From contig NZ_FAOO01000004.1 in the NCBI RefSeq assembly GCF_900070205.1, positions 115,454 to 179,453 on the forward strand: 64,000 nucleotides of DNA. Direction: 5' to 3'. This stretch comes from Candidatus Thermokryptus mobilis (GTDB lineage Bacteria > Bacteroidota > Ignavibacteria > Kryptoniales > Kryptoniaceae). The notes beneath the pieces were generated by a model. That model saw only the letters and a list, made by a program, of their open reading frames with translations, was not told the DNA's origin and did no database searches. The stretch's first letter is position 1. Every line of letters begins with the position of its first letter. This document shows positions 8,144 through 15,077 of the stretch, one piece after another. A program made the translations under genes and the position numbers.

Positions 8144-8200
8144 TTAAGCAAAGTGATGGGCGATGGGTGATATTCTTTGGCAAATAAAGGAGGATTTAAT

Positions 8201-9403
8201 ATGGCAAAAATAGTCATCCTTGGTGGTTCTTTTGCTGGTTTGACAGCGGCTTTTGACCTTAAGAGAAAGCTTAAAGATAAAGCCGAAGTTATAGTTATAT
8301 CAAAGACCAAAAACTTTGTTTTCATTCCATCACTTATTTGGGTCCCGTTTAAGTGGCGCAAACCGGAGGATATATCTTTTGAGCTTAGGCCGGTTCTCGA
8401 GAAAAAAGGGATAAAATTTGTTCACGCCGAAGCAACAAGGATTTTACCTGAATCAAACAGGGTTGAGACGACATCAGGCGTTTATGATTATGATTTTCTT
8501 TTGATAGCTACTGGACCTGATTTGAACTTTTCAGAAGTTGAAGGGCTTGGACCACAAGATGGATACACGACCTCAATTTGTAATGTTGAGCATGCTCTTC
8601 ACGCTGGGGAGAGGTGGGAGGAATTCGTTAAGAGCCCTGGACCAATTGTTATAGGTGCGACACAAAAGGCAAGTTGTTTTGGTGCAGCCTATGAATATGT
8701 TTTTAACATTGAGTATGCAGCAAGAAAAGCGGGTATAAGAGATAAAGTTGAGATCACTTTCATCACATCAGAGCCATTTCTTGGAAACTTCGGTATAGGT
8801 GGGGTTGGAAGCTCTCAGAAGATGACCGAGTATTTCTTTAAAAAGCTTGGAATTCGTGGGATTACAAATGTAGCTATTGAGAAGATAACCGAGGATAAGC
8901 TTTTTCTTTCAAATGGTCAAGTTTTGCCATTCAAATATGCGATGATAATCCCGCCGTTTCTCGGCGTTAAGGCAATTCGTGATTCTGGGCTTGGTAATGA
9001 AGCAGGTTTTATACCCGTTGATAGCACCTATCGGCATTTAAATTACGATAACATCTATGCTGCTGGTGTAGCTGTTGCGGTTAAATATCCAGAGCCAACG
9101 CCGATCCCGATTGGTGTTCCAAAGACAGGTTATATGTCCGAGGTGATGGCGAGGGTTGCTGCTGAAAATATCGCTTCAAAAGTTCTCGGTAAAAATCACG
9201 AGTCAAAATTGTCCTTTGAAGATATAGCACCCCTTTGTGTAATGGACGCTGGCAATATGGGTGTTTTATTGGTTGCAAGTAGAGTGTTTAAACCGAGAAA
9301 GTACCATATACTCTTCCCTGGTCCCTGGTCACATTGGGTTAAAGTTTGGTTTGAGAAGTATTACCTTTGGAAGATGAGGAATGGATATACGCAATTGCCA
9401 TAA
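8201..9403 (+). CDS. sqr: Sulfide:quinone oxidoreductase
   Basis: This 400-residue flavoprotein oxidises sulfide to polysulfide or persulfide and passes electrons to membrane quinone. The FAD motif VILGGSFAGLTAAFDL opens the protein. All three cysteines used by well-studied SQRs are present in their usual contexts: C127 (SICNVEHA), C159 (SCFGAAYEY) and C346 (LCVMDAGN). The C-terminus is amphipathic and aromatic, as in membrane-docking tails. AAAGGAGG seven bases before the ATG at 8201 fixes the start; the longer frame from 8177 is rejected. It is the key enzyme for reading the surrounding island as sulfide/sulfane-sulfur metabolism. Confidence 0.93.
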   Translation: MAKIVILGGSFAGLTAAFDLKRKLKDKAEVIVISKTKNFVFIPSLIWVPFKWRKPEDISFELRPVLEKKGIKFVHAEATRILPESNRVETTSGVYDYDFLLIATGPDLNFSEVEGLGPQDGYTTSICNVEHALHAGERWEEFVKSPGPIVIGATQKASCFGAAYEYVFNIEYAARKAGIRDKVEITFITSEPFLGNFGIGGVGSSQKMTEYFFKKLGIRGITNVAIEKITEDKLFLSNGQVLPFKYAMIIPPFLGVKAIRDSGLGNEAGFIPVDSTYRHLNYDNIYAAGVAVAVKYPEPTPIPIGVPKTGYMSEVMARVAAENIASKVLGKNHESKLSFEDIAPLCVMDAGNMGVLLVASRVFKPRKYHILFPGPWSHWVKVWFEKYYLWKMRNGYTQLP

Positions 9404-9530
9404 AAAGTTATTGAAAATCAATAATTGAGTCGGTTAGAAAGTTTTAATCCCATTTCTGAAACATTTGAATTGGTTTGATTGTTATATGAAATTGAACGGT
9501 TTTTTGTAAAACTTAAAGGCGGAGGTAAAA

Positions 9531-9779
9531 TTGGTTACGACACCTGTCAACAAGCAAAAGGCGAAGGTAATCGGGATGGTCATAACAGACTGTCCGAATT
9601 GTAAGAATCAAATTTTTCTTGAGAAGCAAAGTGTTAAACTTTGCCCGTATTGTGAGGCTGAGGTACACATTGACCTTGAAAACATTGATGTTCGTGTTTG
9701 GGCGGTTGTCCCTGAAAGACCTGCACGTCGCAGGCGTAGAAGAAAAAGCACTGAAGATATTGATCTTTTAGCGAACTAA
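9531..9779 (+). CDS. Small zinc-ribbon protein
   Basis: An 82-residue protein starting at TTG with GGAGG six bases upstream. Two pairs, CPNC (21-24) and CPYC (38-41), should bind one zinc (or an iron/thiol site). A strongly basic tract of consecutive Arg/Lys residues follows near 65-73. No known enzyme domain is visible; nucleic-acid or protein binding is possible. A 12-base motif also seen before ssb and rplI lies just before its ribosome binding site. A 127-bp gap before it suggests a sub-operon start. Confidence 0.75.
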   Translation: MVTTPVNKQKAKVIGMVITDCPNCKNQIFLEKQSVKLCPYCEAEVHIDLENIDVRVWAVVPERPARRRRRRKSTEDIDLLAN

Positions 9780-9802
9780 AAACTATTAAGGAGGAAGTAA
9801 CA

Positions 9803-10009
9803 ATGAAGGTAAACGAGGCAACCTGGGATAGGGTCTTGAGGGTAATCGTTGGTTTGTTTCTTCTCTCGCTTCTTTTTTGGGTTGAAGGAAACGGGAAGTA
9901 TTGGGGGTTGCTCGGTCTAATACCACTTATAACTGGACTTGTTGGATATTGTCCTGCATATTCACTTTTTAAGTTTTCTACCCGTAAGGAGACAAGCTCG
10001 GGGAGTTAA
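9803..10009 (+). CDS. DUF2892 (YgaP-type) membrane protein
   Basis: The 68 residues start with the typical VNEATWDRVLRVIVGL helix and contain a second hydrophobic helix ending in a G-x-CPAY stretch (C50), which is the DUF2892 pattern. In E. coli YgaP this two-helix domain anchors a rhodanese to the inner membrane. Here it stands alone and the rhodanese is a separate lipoprotein 3.4 kb downstream. AAGGAGG precedes the ATG. A terminator follows directly. Confidence 0.85.
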   Translation: MKVNEATWDRVLRVIVGLFLLSLLFWVEGNGKYWGLLGLIPLITGLVGYCPAYSLFKFSTRKETSSGS

Positions 10010-10017
10010 TTTTTCAT

Positions 10018-10053
10018 AGACGCCACCTTTAAAATTCCGGGGTGGCGTTTTTA
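10018..10053 (+). terminator. Rho-independent terminator within the sulfur island
   Basis: ACGCCACC (10020-10027) pairs with GGTGGCGT (10041-10048) and is followed by a T run. It splits the island into a 5' part (arsR to DUF2892) and a 3' part (thioredoxin to the thiamine-binding-like gene), or attenuates passage between them. Confidence 0.85.
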
Positions 10054-10081
10054 ATTAAAATAAATCGCGTTAAAATTTTTT

Positions 10082-10474
10082 ATGTTGCTTCTTTATTTTA
10101 TACTCGCTCTTATAGTTTTTGTCCTTGTGATGAATTTTAGTGTTGTGTTAAGAGCTAGGTTCAAAAAGGGTAAATCTGTAAGAGATATAGGTGGGGAAAT
10201 TGGTGAGGCGATAAAAAGAGGTGAAAAGGTTATGCTTTACTTTTATAGCCCAACTTGTTCTGCCTGCAGGGTTCAAACACCGATAATTGATAGCTTGATC
10301 AATCTGTCCAATGGGAGGACAAGGATATTTAAAGTTGATGTTAGTAGTGATCCGAATACGGCGCTTAAGTTCGGTGTTATGGGGACACCCTCAATTGTCA
10401 TAGTTGAGAACGGTAAAATAAAGGAGTTTTTTGTCGGTGTTAAGTCGGAAAATATATTAAGGAGGTATATATGA
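10082..10474 (+). CDS. Membrane-anchored thioredoxin-like protein (CSAC)
   Basis: Residues 1-22 form one hydrophobic helix, followed by a basic linker and a thioredoxin fold with CSAC at 59-62 and a GTPS cis-Pro loop near 102-105. Total length is 130 residues. CSAC is a variant of the usual CGPC. Positive residues right after the helix suggest the thioredoxin domain faces the cytoplasm, but topology is uncertain. It overlaps the DUF302 gene by 4 bp (ATGA), so the two are coupled. Confidence 0.85.
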   Translation: MLLLYFILALIVFVLVMNFSVVLRARFKKGKSVRDIGGEIGEAIKRGEKVMLYFYSPTCSACRVQTPIIDSLINLSNGRTRIFKVDVSSDPNTALKFGVMGTPSIVIVENGKIKEFFVGVKSENILRRYI

Positions 10475-10854
10475 ACTACGGGATTTCAAAAGTCGTCAAT
10501 TTATCCTATGAGGAAGCTATAGACAAGGTGACAGAGGAATTGAGAAAGGAAGGTTTTGGCGTTTTGACTACGATTGATGTCAAGGAAACATTAAAGAAAA
10601 AGCTTGGCGTTGATTTTGACAAATATATAATTCTGGGCGCTTGTAATCCTCCGTTCGCTTATAAAGCGCTACAGGCAGAGTATGACCTTGGTTTGTTGCT
10701 CCCTTGTAATGTGGTGGTTTATGAGAGAGATGGGAAAGTCTTTGTTTCAGCTTTTGATCCGATGACGATGACGCAAATAATAGATAATCCCGCATTGAAA
10801 GAGATCGCTCAAGAGGTTCGTAAGAAGCTTGAAAAGGTAATTCAAAATGTTTGA
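10471..10854 (+). CDS. DUF302 domain protein
   Basis: A 127-residue cytoplasmic protein matching DUF302: opening with LSYEEAIDKVTEELRKEGFG, a central LGACNPPFAYKAL segment with C58, a LLLPCNVVVYE strand with C79, and a D-P-M-T-M loop. The function of DUF302 is not settled, although it is frequently encoded near sulfur-oxidation and redox genes. TAAGGAGG precedes the ATG, which overlaps the upstream stop. The two conserved cysteines are consistent with a thiol role, which is inference. Confidence 0.88.
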   Translation: MNYGISKVVNLSYEEAIDKVTEELRKEGFGVLTTIDVKETLKKKLGVDFDKYIILGACNPPFAYKALQAEYDLGLLLPCNVVVYERDGKVFVSAFDPMTMTQIIDNPALKEIAQEVRKKLEKVIQNV

Positions 10855-11464
10855 AAACAAAACTTTAAAGGTTATGGTGAAGAAGGAACAAAAAAAGAGA
10901 GCAAATTATCTGCCGATCATTGGTTTTTTGCTTTTAATACTTGCCGTTGGTTATTTCGGGTATATGACAAAAAAAGCTGAAAATTCAAGTGGTGATGAAA
11001 GTTATACGGCTATTTCAAAAGCATTTGCGGGTGTTCCATCAGATATAAGACCCGCACCTGATTTTGAACTTCCAGATGTCAATGGAAAGAAGGTCAAACT
11101 TTCTGATTTTAAGGGGAAAATTATAATTCTTGATTTTTGGGCGACTTGGTGTCCGCCTTGTAGAGCTGAGATACCCGGTTTTATTGAACTTTACAAAAAA
11201 TATAAAGACAAAGGCGTTGAAATAATTGGCATATCGCTTGATGAGGGTGGGGTTAGGGATGTTGTGCCCTTTATGAAGGAGTTCGGGATAAATTATCATA
11301 TCTTGATAGGGAATTATAAAGTCACGCAAGATTACGGCGGGATAAGAGGGATACCAACGACATTTGTAATTGATAGAAAAGGGAATATCAGAGCAAAATA
11401 TGTTGGCTATCGTCCGAAAGAGGTTTTTGAAAGAGATATAATTATGCTTTTGAATGAAAAATGA
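10847..11464 (+). CDS. TlpA/ResA-type membrane-anchored thiol oxidoreductase
   Basis: A 205-residue protein with an uncleaved membrane helix at about 21-40 and a C-terminal thioredoxin fold, WCPPC at 101-105 and a GIPTTF cis-Pro loop. WCPPC is typical of extracytoplasmic TlpA/ResA proteins that keep thiols reduced, for example apocytochrome c haem-binding cysteines. A c-type haem protein lies two genes further on (12295) and a CcdA-type electron supplier at 47117. The start overlaps DUF302 by 8 bp. Confidence 0.92.
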   Translation: MFENKTLKVMVKKEQKKRANYLPIIGFLLLILAVGYFGYMTKKAENSSGDESYTAISKAFAGVPSDIRPAPDFELPDVNGKKVKLSDFKGKIIILDFWATWCPPCRAEIPGFIELYKKYKDKGVEIIGISLDEGGVRDVVPFMKEFGINYHILIGNYKVTQDYGGIRGIPTTFVIDRKGNIRAKYVGYRPKEVFERDIIMLLNEK

Positions 11465-11660
11465 AGTGGTAAAAAAATCAGTCGTTTTAAATTTTAACGA
11501 AGTGAAGTTTGAAGTCAAGAAATGTCCTGTTTGTGGGGAGGAAATGCTTCACCTAAGGAGATGCTGTGGAGATAATGAGGTATGGAGATGTGAGAGTTGC
11601 AATTATGTTGAAAGGGAAGTTGATGAAAAAATTTGGTATTATTACATTTGGGCAAAATAA
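11454..11660 (+). CDS. Cys-rich zinc-ribbon protein
   Basis: A 68-residue protein with CPVC (24-27), CC (37-38) and CESC (46-49), six cysteines in all. Four are enough for a zinc ribbon; the CC pair is extra and may be redox active or help bind a cluster. It overlaps tlpA by 11 bp. I do not recognise a named family. Confidence 0.75.
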   Translation: MKNEVVKKSVVLNFNEVKFEVKKCPVCGEEMLHLRRCCGDNEVWRCESCNYVEREVDEKIWYYYIWAK

Positions 11661-11672
11661 AAAAGTTGAGAT

Positions 11673-11837
11673 ATGTTTGCAGGTGTAATTGGTGCAGTTG
11701 TTGGTGGTGTTTTTGGTTTCTTCATCGGTAGATATTTCTCAAAAATAGGGGGAATGTGCCCTCTTCTTTGTAACCCGAAGATAAGCACGATTTATTTTGC
11801 TTTGGTTGGATTTCTTTTATCTTATGGAAAATTTTAA
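11673..11837 (+). CDS. 54-residue membrane protein, DUF6132-like
   Basis: A short frame from ATG 11673 to TAA 11837. It has a glycine-rich membrane helix (3-20), then G-G-M-CPLLCNP-x-x-ST and a second helix. The same pattern (IG...G-CP-x-x-NP-x-x-ST-x-Y) occurs in the DUF6132-type protein at 14063, so the two are probably paralogues. This copy has a CxxxC (C29, C33) where the other has a single C. A GTTGAG element lies a few bases before the ATG, and tight spacing on both sides (12 and 18 bp) supports a real gene. Confidence 0.7.
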   Translation: MFAGVIGAVVGGVFGFFIGRYFSKIGGMCPLLCNPKISTIYFALVGFLLSYGKF

Positions 11838-11855
11838 AACAAAACCGGAGTCAAA

Positions 11856-12302
11856 ATGGCAAAGGTTGAAGTTAAATTCGTTGATGGTATGACCTTCATT
11901 GGAAGGGGTGAGTCAAATCATTGGGTTGTGATGGATGGAGCTGAAAGCGTTGGTGGAAATAATGCAGGGACAAGACCAATGGAACTTGTCTTGGTGGCTC
12001 TTGGCGGTTGCACAGGTATGGATGTGGTGAGCATATTGAGAAAGAAAAGGGTTAAGTTTGACAAGTTTGAGATGAGAATCACCGGCGAAAGAGCTGAAGA
12101 ACATCCGAGAGTATATACGAAAGTCAATGTTGAATATCTGATTTACGGTAAAGATGTAAGGGAAAAGGATGTTGAACAGGCAATAGAGTTATCGCAGGCT
12201 AAATATTGTTCTGTTTCTGCTATTTTGAGAAAGTCGGGCGCTGAGGTTACCTATAGTTATAAAATAATTCAACCAGAAAATGAGGTGGTTAAAAATGAAT
12301 AA
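11856..12302 (+). CDS. OsmC/Ohr-family protein
   Basis: At 148 residues this is the standard OsmC fold. The two family cysteines are present: C52 in LGGCTGMDVVSIL and C118 in AKYCSVSAIL. OsmC/Ohr proteins reduce organic peroxides through these thiols, and several act on or sense persulfides. CGGAG precedes the ATG. Between a membrane redox peptide and a haem protein, handling of reactive sulfur is an alternative to peroxide reduction. Confidence 0.92.
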   Translation: MAKVEVKFVDGMTFIGRGESNHWVVMDGAESVGGNNAGTRPMELVLVALGGCTGMDVVSILRKKRVKFDKFEMRITGERAEEHPRVYTKVNVEYLIYGKDVREKDVEQAIELSQAKYCSVSAILRKSGAEVTYSYKIIQPENEVVKNE

Positions 12303-12861
12303 GGGCATAGTCGCAATCTTATTCATTTTTCTTTTACAGAGTCAAGGGGATCAAAAAGTGCAGAAGGCGATTGACCTTGCAAGGAAAGTTTCTGATAATG
12401 TTGTTGATTCGGTGAAAGCGACATTGTTTAAAGAACTTGGTAAAGGCGGTTATCTTAACGCTATTTCTGCATGCTCAAACCTTGCGCAAGATATAATCAA
12501 GGCGCACCAGAGCAAATATGGGATTTATGTCCGAAGGGTGAGCGAAAAATATAGAAACAAGCTTGATAAGCCGGATGATTATGAACTTGTCATCTTAAGA
12601 AAGCTTGATGAACTTAACAAAACGGGAGATTTACCTCAGGAATATTATGAAGTAGTCAATGAGAAAGATGGAAGATATTTGCGATATTTTAAACCGCTTA
12701 TCGTTCAGCCGATGTGTTTAAATTGTCACGGGACTGACGAGTTTTTGAATAAGAGCATAAAGGATTTTTTGAAGGAGAAATATCCTGAAGATAAAGCTGT
12801 TGGATATAAGGCGGGTGATTTTAGAGGTGCTGTGAGCGTTAAAATCAAATTAAGTGACTAA
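12295..12861 (+). CDS. Exported DUF3365 (Tll0287-like) c-type haem protein
   Basis: The ATG at 12295 (with GAGGTGG upstream) gives 188 residues, starting with a signal peptide (about 1-17). The DUF3365 sensor-like fold follows, with a CLNCHG haem c motif at 141-146. Family members bind one haem outside the cytoplasm and are thought to sense redox state or small ligands. Here it could accept electrons from sulfur chemistry or act as a sensor. It needs a cytochrome c maturation system, to which the TlpA protein in this cluster and CcdA may contribute. It overlaps osmC by 8 bp. Confidence 0.88.
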   Translation: MNKGIVAILFIFLLQSQGDQKVQKAIDLARKVSDNVVDSVKATLFKELGKGGYLNAISACSNLAQDIIKAHQSKYGIYVRRVSEKYRNKLDKPDDYELVILRKLDELNKTGDLPQEYYEVVNEKDGRYLRYFKPLIVQPMCLNCHGTDEFLNKSIKDFLKEKYPEDKAVGYKAGDFRGAVSVKIKLSD

Positions 12862-12864
12862 ACC

Positions 12865-13431
12865 ATGCACAAGTTTCATCATGAAAACGCTCACCGACTT
12901 CACAGCGAGGAGAGGATGAAAATTCTTCCACCGGAGGAAGTTTTGAAATCGTGCGGTCTTTCAGAAGGTATGACGATGGTTGACCTTGGTTGCGGAAGCG
13001 GTTATTTCACGATCCCGGCTTCAAGAATTGTTGGGGAAAAAGGGAAAATTTACGCTATTGATATTCAGGAGGAGATGCTTGACAAGTTGAAGGAAAATGG
13101 ATTACCTTCAAATGTGATACCGCTTCTTGCAAGAAGCGATTATGATTTTCCACTTGATGAGGGTATTAGCGATTTTACTTTTATTGCCTTCGTAACGCAC
13201 GAAAACGAAGATCTTGAAAAATTTTTTAATGAGATCAAAAGAATAACGAAAGATGATGGCAGGGTGGTTATTCTTGAGTGGAAAAAGCAATATGAGGAAT
13301 CGGGTCCGCCATATGAGGAGAGGATAGGGATGGATGAAATTTTAGATAAGTTAGAGGGATTTGGATTTAAAGTTATTGAATTTGGGGAATTGAACCAGTC
13401 ACATTATAAAGTTATTTGCACCAAAAGATGA
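12865..13431 (+). CDS. Class I SAM-dependent methyltransferase
   Basis: A 188-residue Rossmann methyltransferase with motif I VDLGCGSGYFT near 38-48 and an acidic post-I loop AIDIQEEML. The N-terminus is histidine-rich (HKFHHENAHRLH). The substrate is unknown. UbiE-like quinone, thiol or metalloid methylation are all possible; its position in a sulfur cluster makes thiol or sulfide methylation tempting but unsupported. It ends in an ATGA overlap with the rhodanese gene. Confidence 0.85.
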   Translation: MHKFHHENAHRLHSEERMKILPPEEVLKSCGLSEGMTMVDLGCGSGYFTIPASRIVGEKGKIYAIDIQEEMLDKLKENGLPSNVIPLLARSDYDFPLDEGISDFTFIAFVTHENEDLEKFFNEIKRITKDDGRVVILEWKKQYEESGPPYEERIGMDEILDKLEGFGFKVIEFGELNQSHYKVICTKR

Positions 13432-13868
13432 AAAAGCGTTTGGGGTTTTATACTTTATTTTATTTGCTTCTTTTTTATTTGGTTGGATGCAGTGCATTGT
13501 CACCTGATAGTTCAAGTGCATCCTTTGTAGATATAAGTCCAATTGAGGCAAAGAGGAAAATTGAAATGAAGAGGGATGTGTTGATACTTGATGTGAGGAC
13601 GCAGGAAGAATTTTCACAGGGACATATAGAAGGGGCGATAAATATCCCTGTTCAGGAGATTGAGAAGATGATTGGAGAGTTGAGAAAATATAAAAAATAT
13701 GAGATTATAGTTTATTGTAGGAGTGGGAATAGAAGCAGAAGGGCGAGTGAAATTCTTGTTAGATATGGATTTAAAAATGTTTATAACCTCAAAGGTGGAT
13801 TTATTGAATGGAGCAAAACAATAATGGAGGGTGAGGATGAAAAAGATCACAAAAGATATAACAATTGA
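13428..13868 (+). CDS. Lipoprotein rhodanese
   Basis: Signal peptide with lipobox LVGC (C21), a short Ser-rich linker and a single rhodanese domain with catalytic C97 in YCRSGNRS. At 146 residues it is a one-domain sulfurtransferase tethered to the outside of the inner membrane, or to the outer membrane. CRSGNRS is the active-site loop typical of sulfane-sulfur carriers. It could take sulfane sulfur formed at the membrane after SQR and pass it on. The ATG at 13428 overlaps the methyltransferase stop; a longer frame from 13416 is unlikely. Confidence 0.9.
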   Translation: MKKRLGFYTLFYLLLFYLVGCSALSPDSSSASFVDISPIEAKRKIEMKRDVLILDVRTQEEFSQGHIEGAINIPVQEIEKMIGELRKYKKYEIIVYCRSGNRSRRASEILVRYGFKNVYNLKGGFIEWSKTIMEGEDEKDHKRYNN

Positions 13869-14076
13869 GGACCTTGTGACTGAATTTCCTGAATCAGTTG
13901 GTTTTCTTATGAAAAAGGGGATTAAATGTATTGTTTGTGGCGAGCCGATATGGGGGACGCTTGAGCAAGCGATAAAGGAAAAGGGCAAAGAGGACGAGAT
14001 GGAAGAGATCATTGACGAATTAAATGAGGTTCTTGGATTGAAAGAAAAAGGGGAAGAGTCAAGTGAAAAGATTTAA
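13837..14076 (+). CDS. DUF1858 domain protein
   Basis: A 79-residue protein with the DUF1858 pattern: ITIEDLVTEFPESVGFLMKKG followed by CIVCGEP (C31, C34). This small domain also occurs at the N-terminus of larger redox and sensor proteins and has been proposed to bind a cluster or persulfide through the CxxC. A GGAGGGTGAGG lies directly before the ATG at 13837, inside the end of the rhodanese gene, which implies coupled translation of the two. Confidence 0.88.
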   Translation: MKKITKDITIEDLVTEFPESVGFLMKKGIKCIVCGEPIWGTLEQAIKEKGKEDEMEEIIDELNEVLGLKEKGEESSEKI

Positions 14077-14254
14077 AATGTTAATTTTTCTCGTTGTTGG
14101 AGCTTTGGCTGGTTACTTTTATTATCTTTTTATCGGGTGTAAATACGGGACATGTCCTATCACGAATAATCCGTATACCTCAACTTTTTATGGTTTGTTG
14201 TTGGGACTTGGATTTTATTGGGCATTTTTTACTGATGAAAAGAAAAAGGAATAG
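14063..14254 (+). CDS. DUF6132-type small membrane protein
   Basis: A 63-residue protein with a membrane helix, the signature IGCKYGTCPITNNPYTST and a second hydrophobic segment ending in a charged tail. It matches what I know as DUF6132 (YtxH-like small proteins with a G-x-CPIT-x-NP motif). Two cysteines, C26 and C31, lie at a membrane boundary. The likely start is GTG 14063, inside the DUF1858 gene; ATG 14078 is an alternative. Function is unknown. It is paralogous to the 54-residue gene at 11673. Confidence 0.8.
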   Translation: MKRFKMLIFLVVGALAGYFYYLFIGCKYGTCPITNNPYTSTFYGLLLGLGFYWAFFTDEKKKE

Positions 14255-14257
14255 TGG

Positions 14258-14521
14258 ATGGCTGTTGCACTTCAAATAAGTTTGTATCCTTTAAGACAGA
14301 TGGACATAGTAGAACCAATTAATACTGTGATTGAAATTTTTAAAAGGCATGGTCTTGAAACGCAAGTTGGTTCAATGAGCACACTTGTATATGGGGAAGA
14401 AGAGAAAGTTTTTGAGGCTCTAAGCGAGGCATACAAAAAAGCAACGGAATTTGGCGAGGTTGTGCTTGTTGCGACCTTTTCAAATGCATGCCCGATGCCC
14501 CTGCGCTTTGATATAAGATGA
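14258..14521 (+). CDS. MTH1187/YkoF-type thiamine-binding-like protein
   Basis: An 87-residue ferredoxin-like fold protein with QISLYPLRQMD at the N-terminus, the IEIFKRHGLETQVGSMSTLVYGE core and a closing NACPMP segment. The family (MTH1187, YkoF-related) binds thiamine or hydroxymethylpyrimidine in some members. It is the last gene of the sulfur island. The stop abuts the stop of the convergent gene with no gap, so no terminator hairpin fits between them. Confidence 0.82.
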   Translation: MAVALQISLYPLRQMDIVEPINTVIEIFKRHGLETQVGSMSTLVYGEEEKVFEALSEAYKKATEFGEVVLVATFSNACPMPLRFDIR

Positions 14522-14956
14522 TTACTTCTCCCTGAATGATTGAAGGAGCTGTTGCATAATCTGGTCGGACATTGACAGCCCTTGGATATTTAAAACGACA
14601 AGCGTCATTGCATCGCTAATGTTTATCGTTTCATTTTGAATGTCGGAGTATAAATTGTCAATTCTGCCAACGATATCACCAACTGTCGTTGAGCCGATGT
14701 TTGTGTATGAAGTCCACTTTTTCATAACTGCGTTTGCAATGTCTCCATTTATAACATTGTTCTTTTCAAGATTTGATAAAGCATCTGCAAGGACATCATC
14801 TCCCCAGGTCACACCATTCCAAAACCCTGCAACAAAGTAAATCTTCGCATTCTGGTCAAGTTTCTTCCACCATTTACCATCCCTTTGAGGTTGGGCATTT
14901 GAGAAAACGGGGAGTAAGAAAAAAATCGTTAGAACCGCTATGGAAAGCTTACGCAT
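14522..14956 (-). CDS. Exported protein of unknown function
   Basis: A 144-residue protein with a clear signal peptide (about 1-21, ending near SNAQP). The mature part is acidic to neutral with GFWNGVTWGDD and regular Asn/Asp-containing helices. There are no cysteines and no domain I recognise. It is preceded by an imperfect hairpin region (14992-15035) and probably has its own promoter. Convergence with the sulfur island may be incidental. Confidence 0.8.
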   Translation of the reverse strand: MRKLSIAVLTIFFLLPVFSNAQPQRDGKWWKKLDQNAKIYFVAGFWNGVTWGDDVLADALSNLEKNNVINGDIANAVMKKWTSYTNIGSTTVGDIVGRIDNLYSDIQNETINISDAMTLVVLNIQGLSMSDQIMQQLLQSFREK

Positions 14957-14991
14957 GATAAATCTCCAAAAATTAGTTTTACGTATAATTT

Positions 14992-15035
14992 GCGTTAATC
15001 CCCCAGTGGATATATAAAAATGGGGTGATAAACGC
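14992..15035. other. Imperfect inverted repeat in the 121-bp gap 14957-15077
   Basis: GCGTTAATCCCC (14992-15003) can pair with GGGGTGATAAACGC (15022-15035), with two extra bases and a loop of 18. It lies between two minus-strand genes. No U run follows on either strand, so it is not a standard terminator; it could be an mRNA 3' end or leader structure. The rest of the gap shows nothing clear. Confidence 0.4.
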
Positions 15036-15077
15036 TACTCCAAACTAAGCTTTTTACCGATCAAAAGCAAATTAAAC

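Noticed and set aside
8152-8172. Short direct repeat of GTGATGGG/GCGATGGG type before sqr
   Set aside because: Only two to three partial units of about 8 bases; no function supported.
9441-9462. GTTTTAATCCCATTTCTGAAAC resembles one CRISPR repeat unit
   Set aside because: Only one copy, no spacer array, no second repeat within hundreds of bases and no cas genes.
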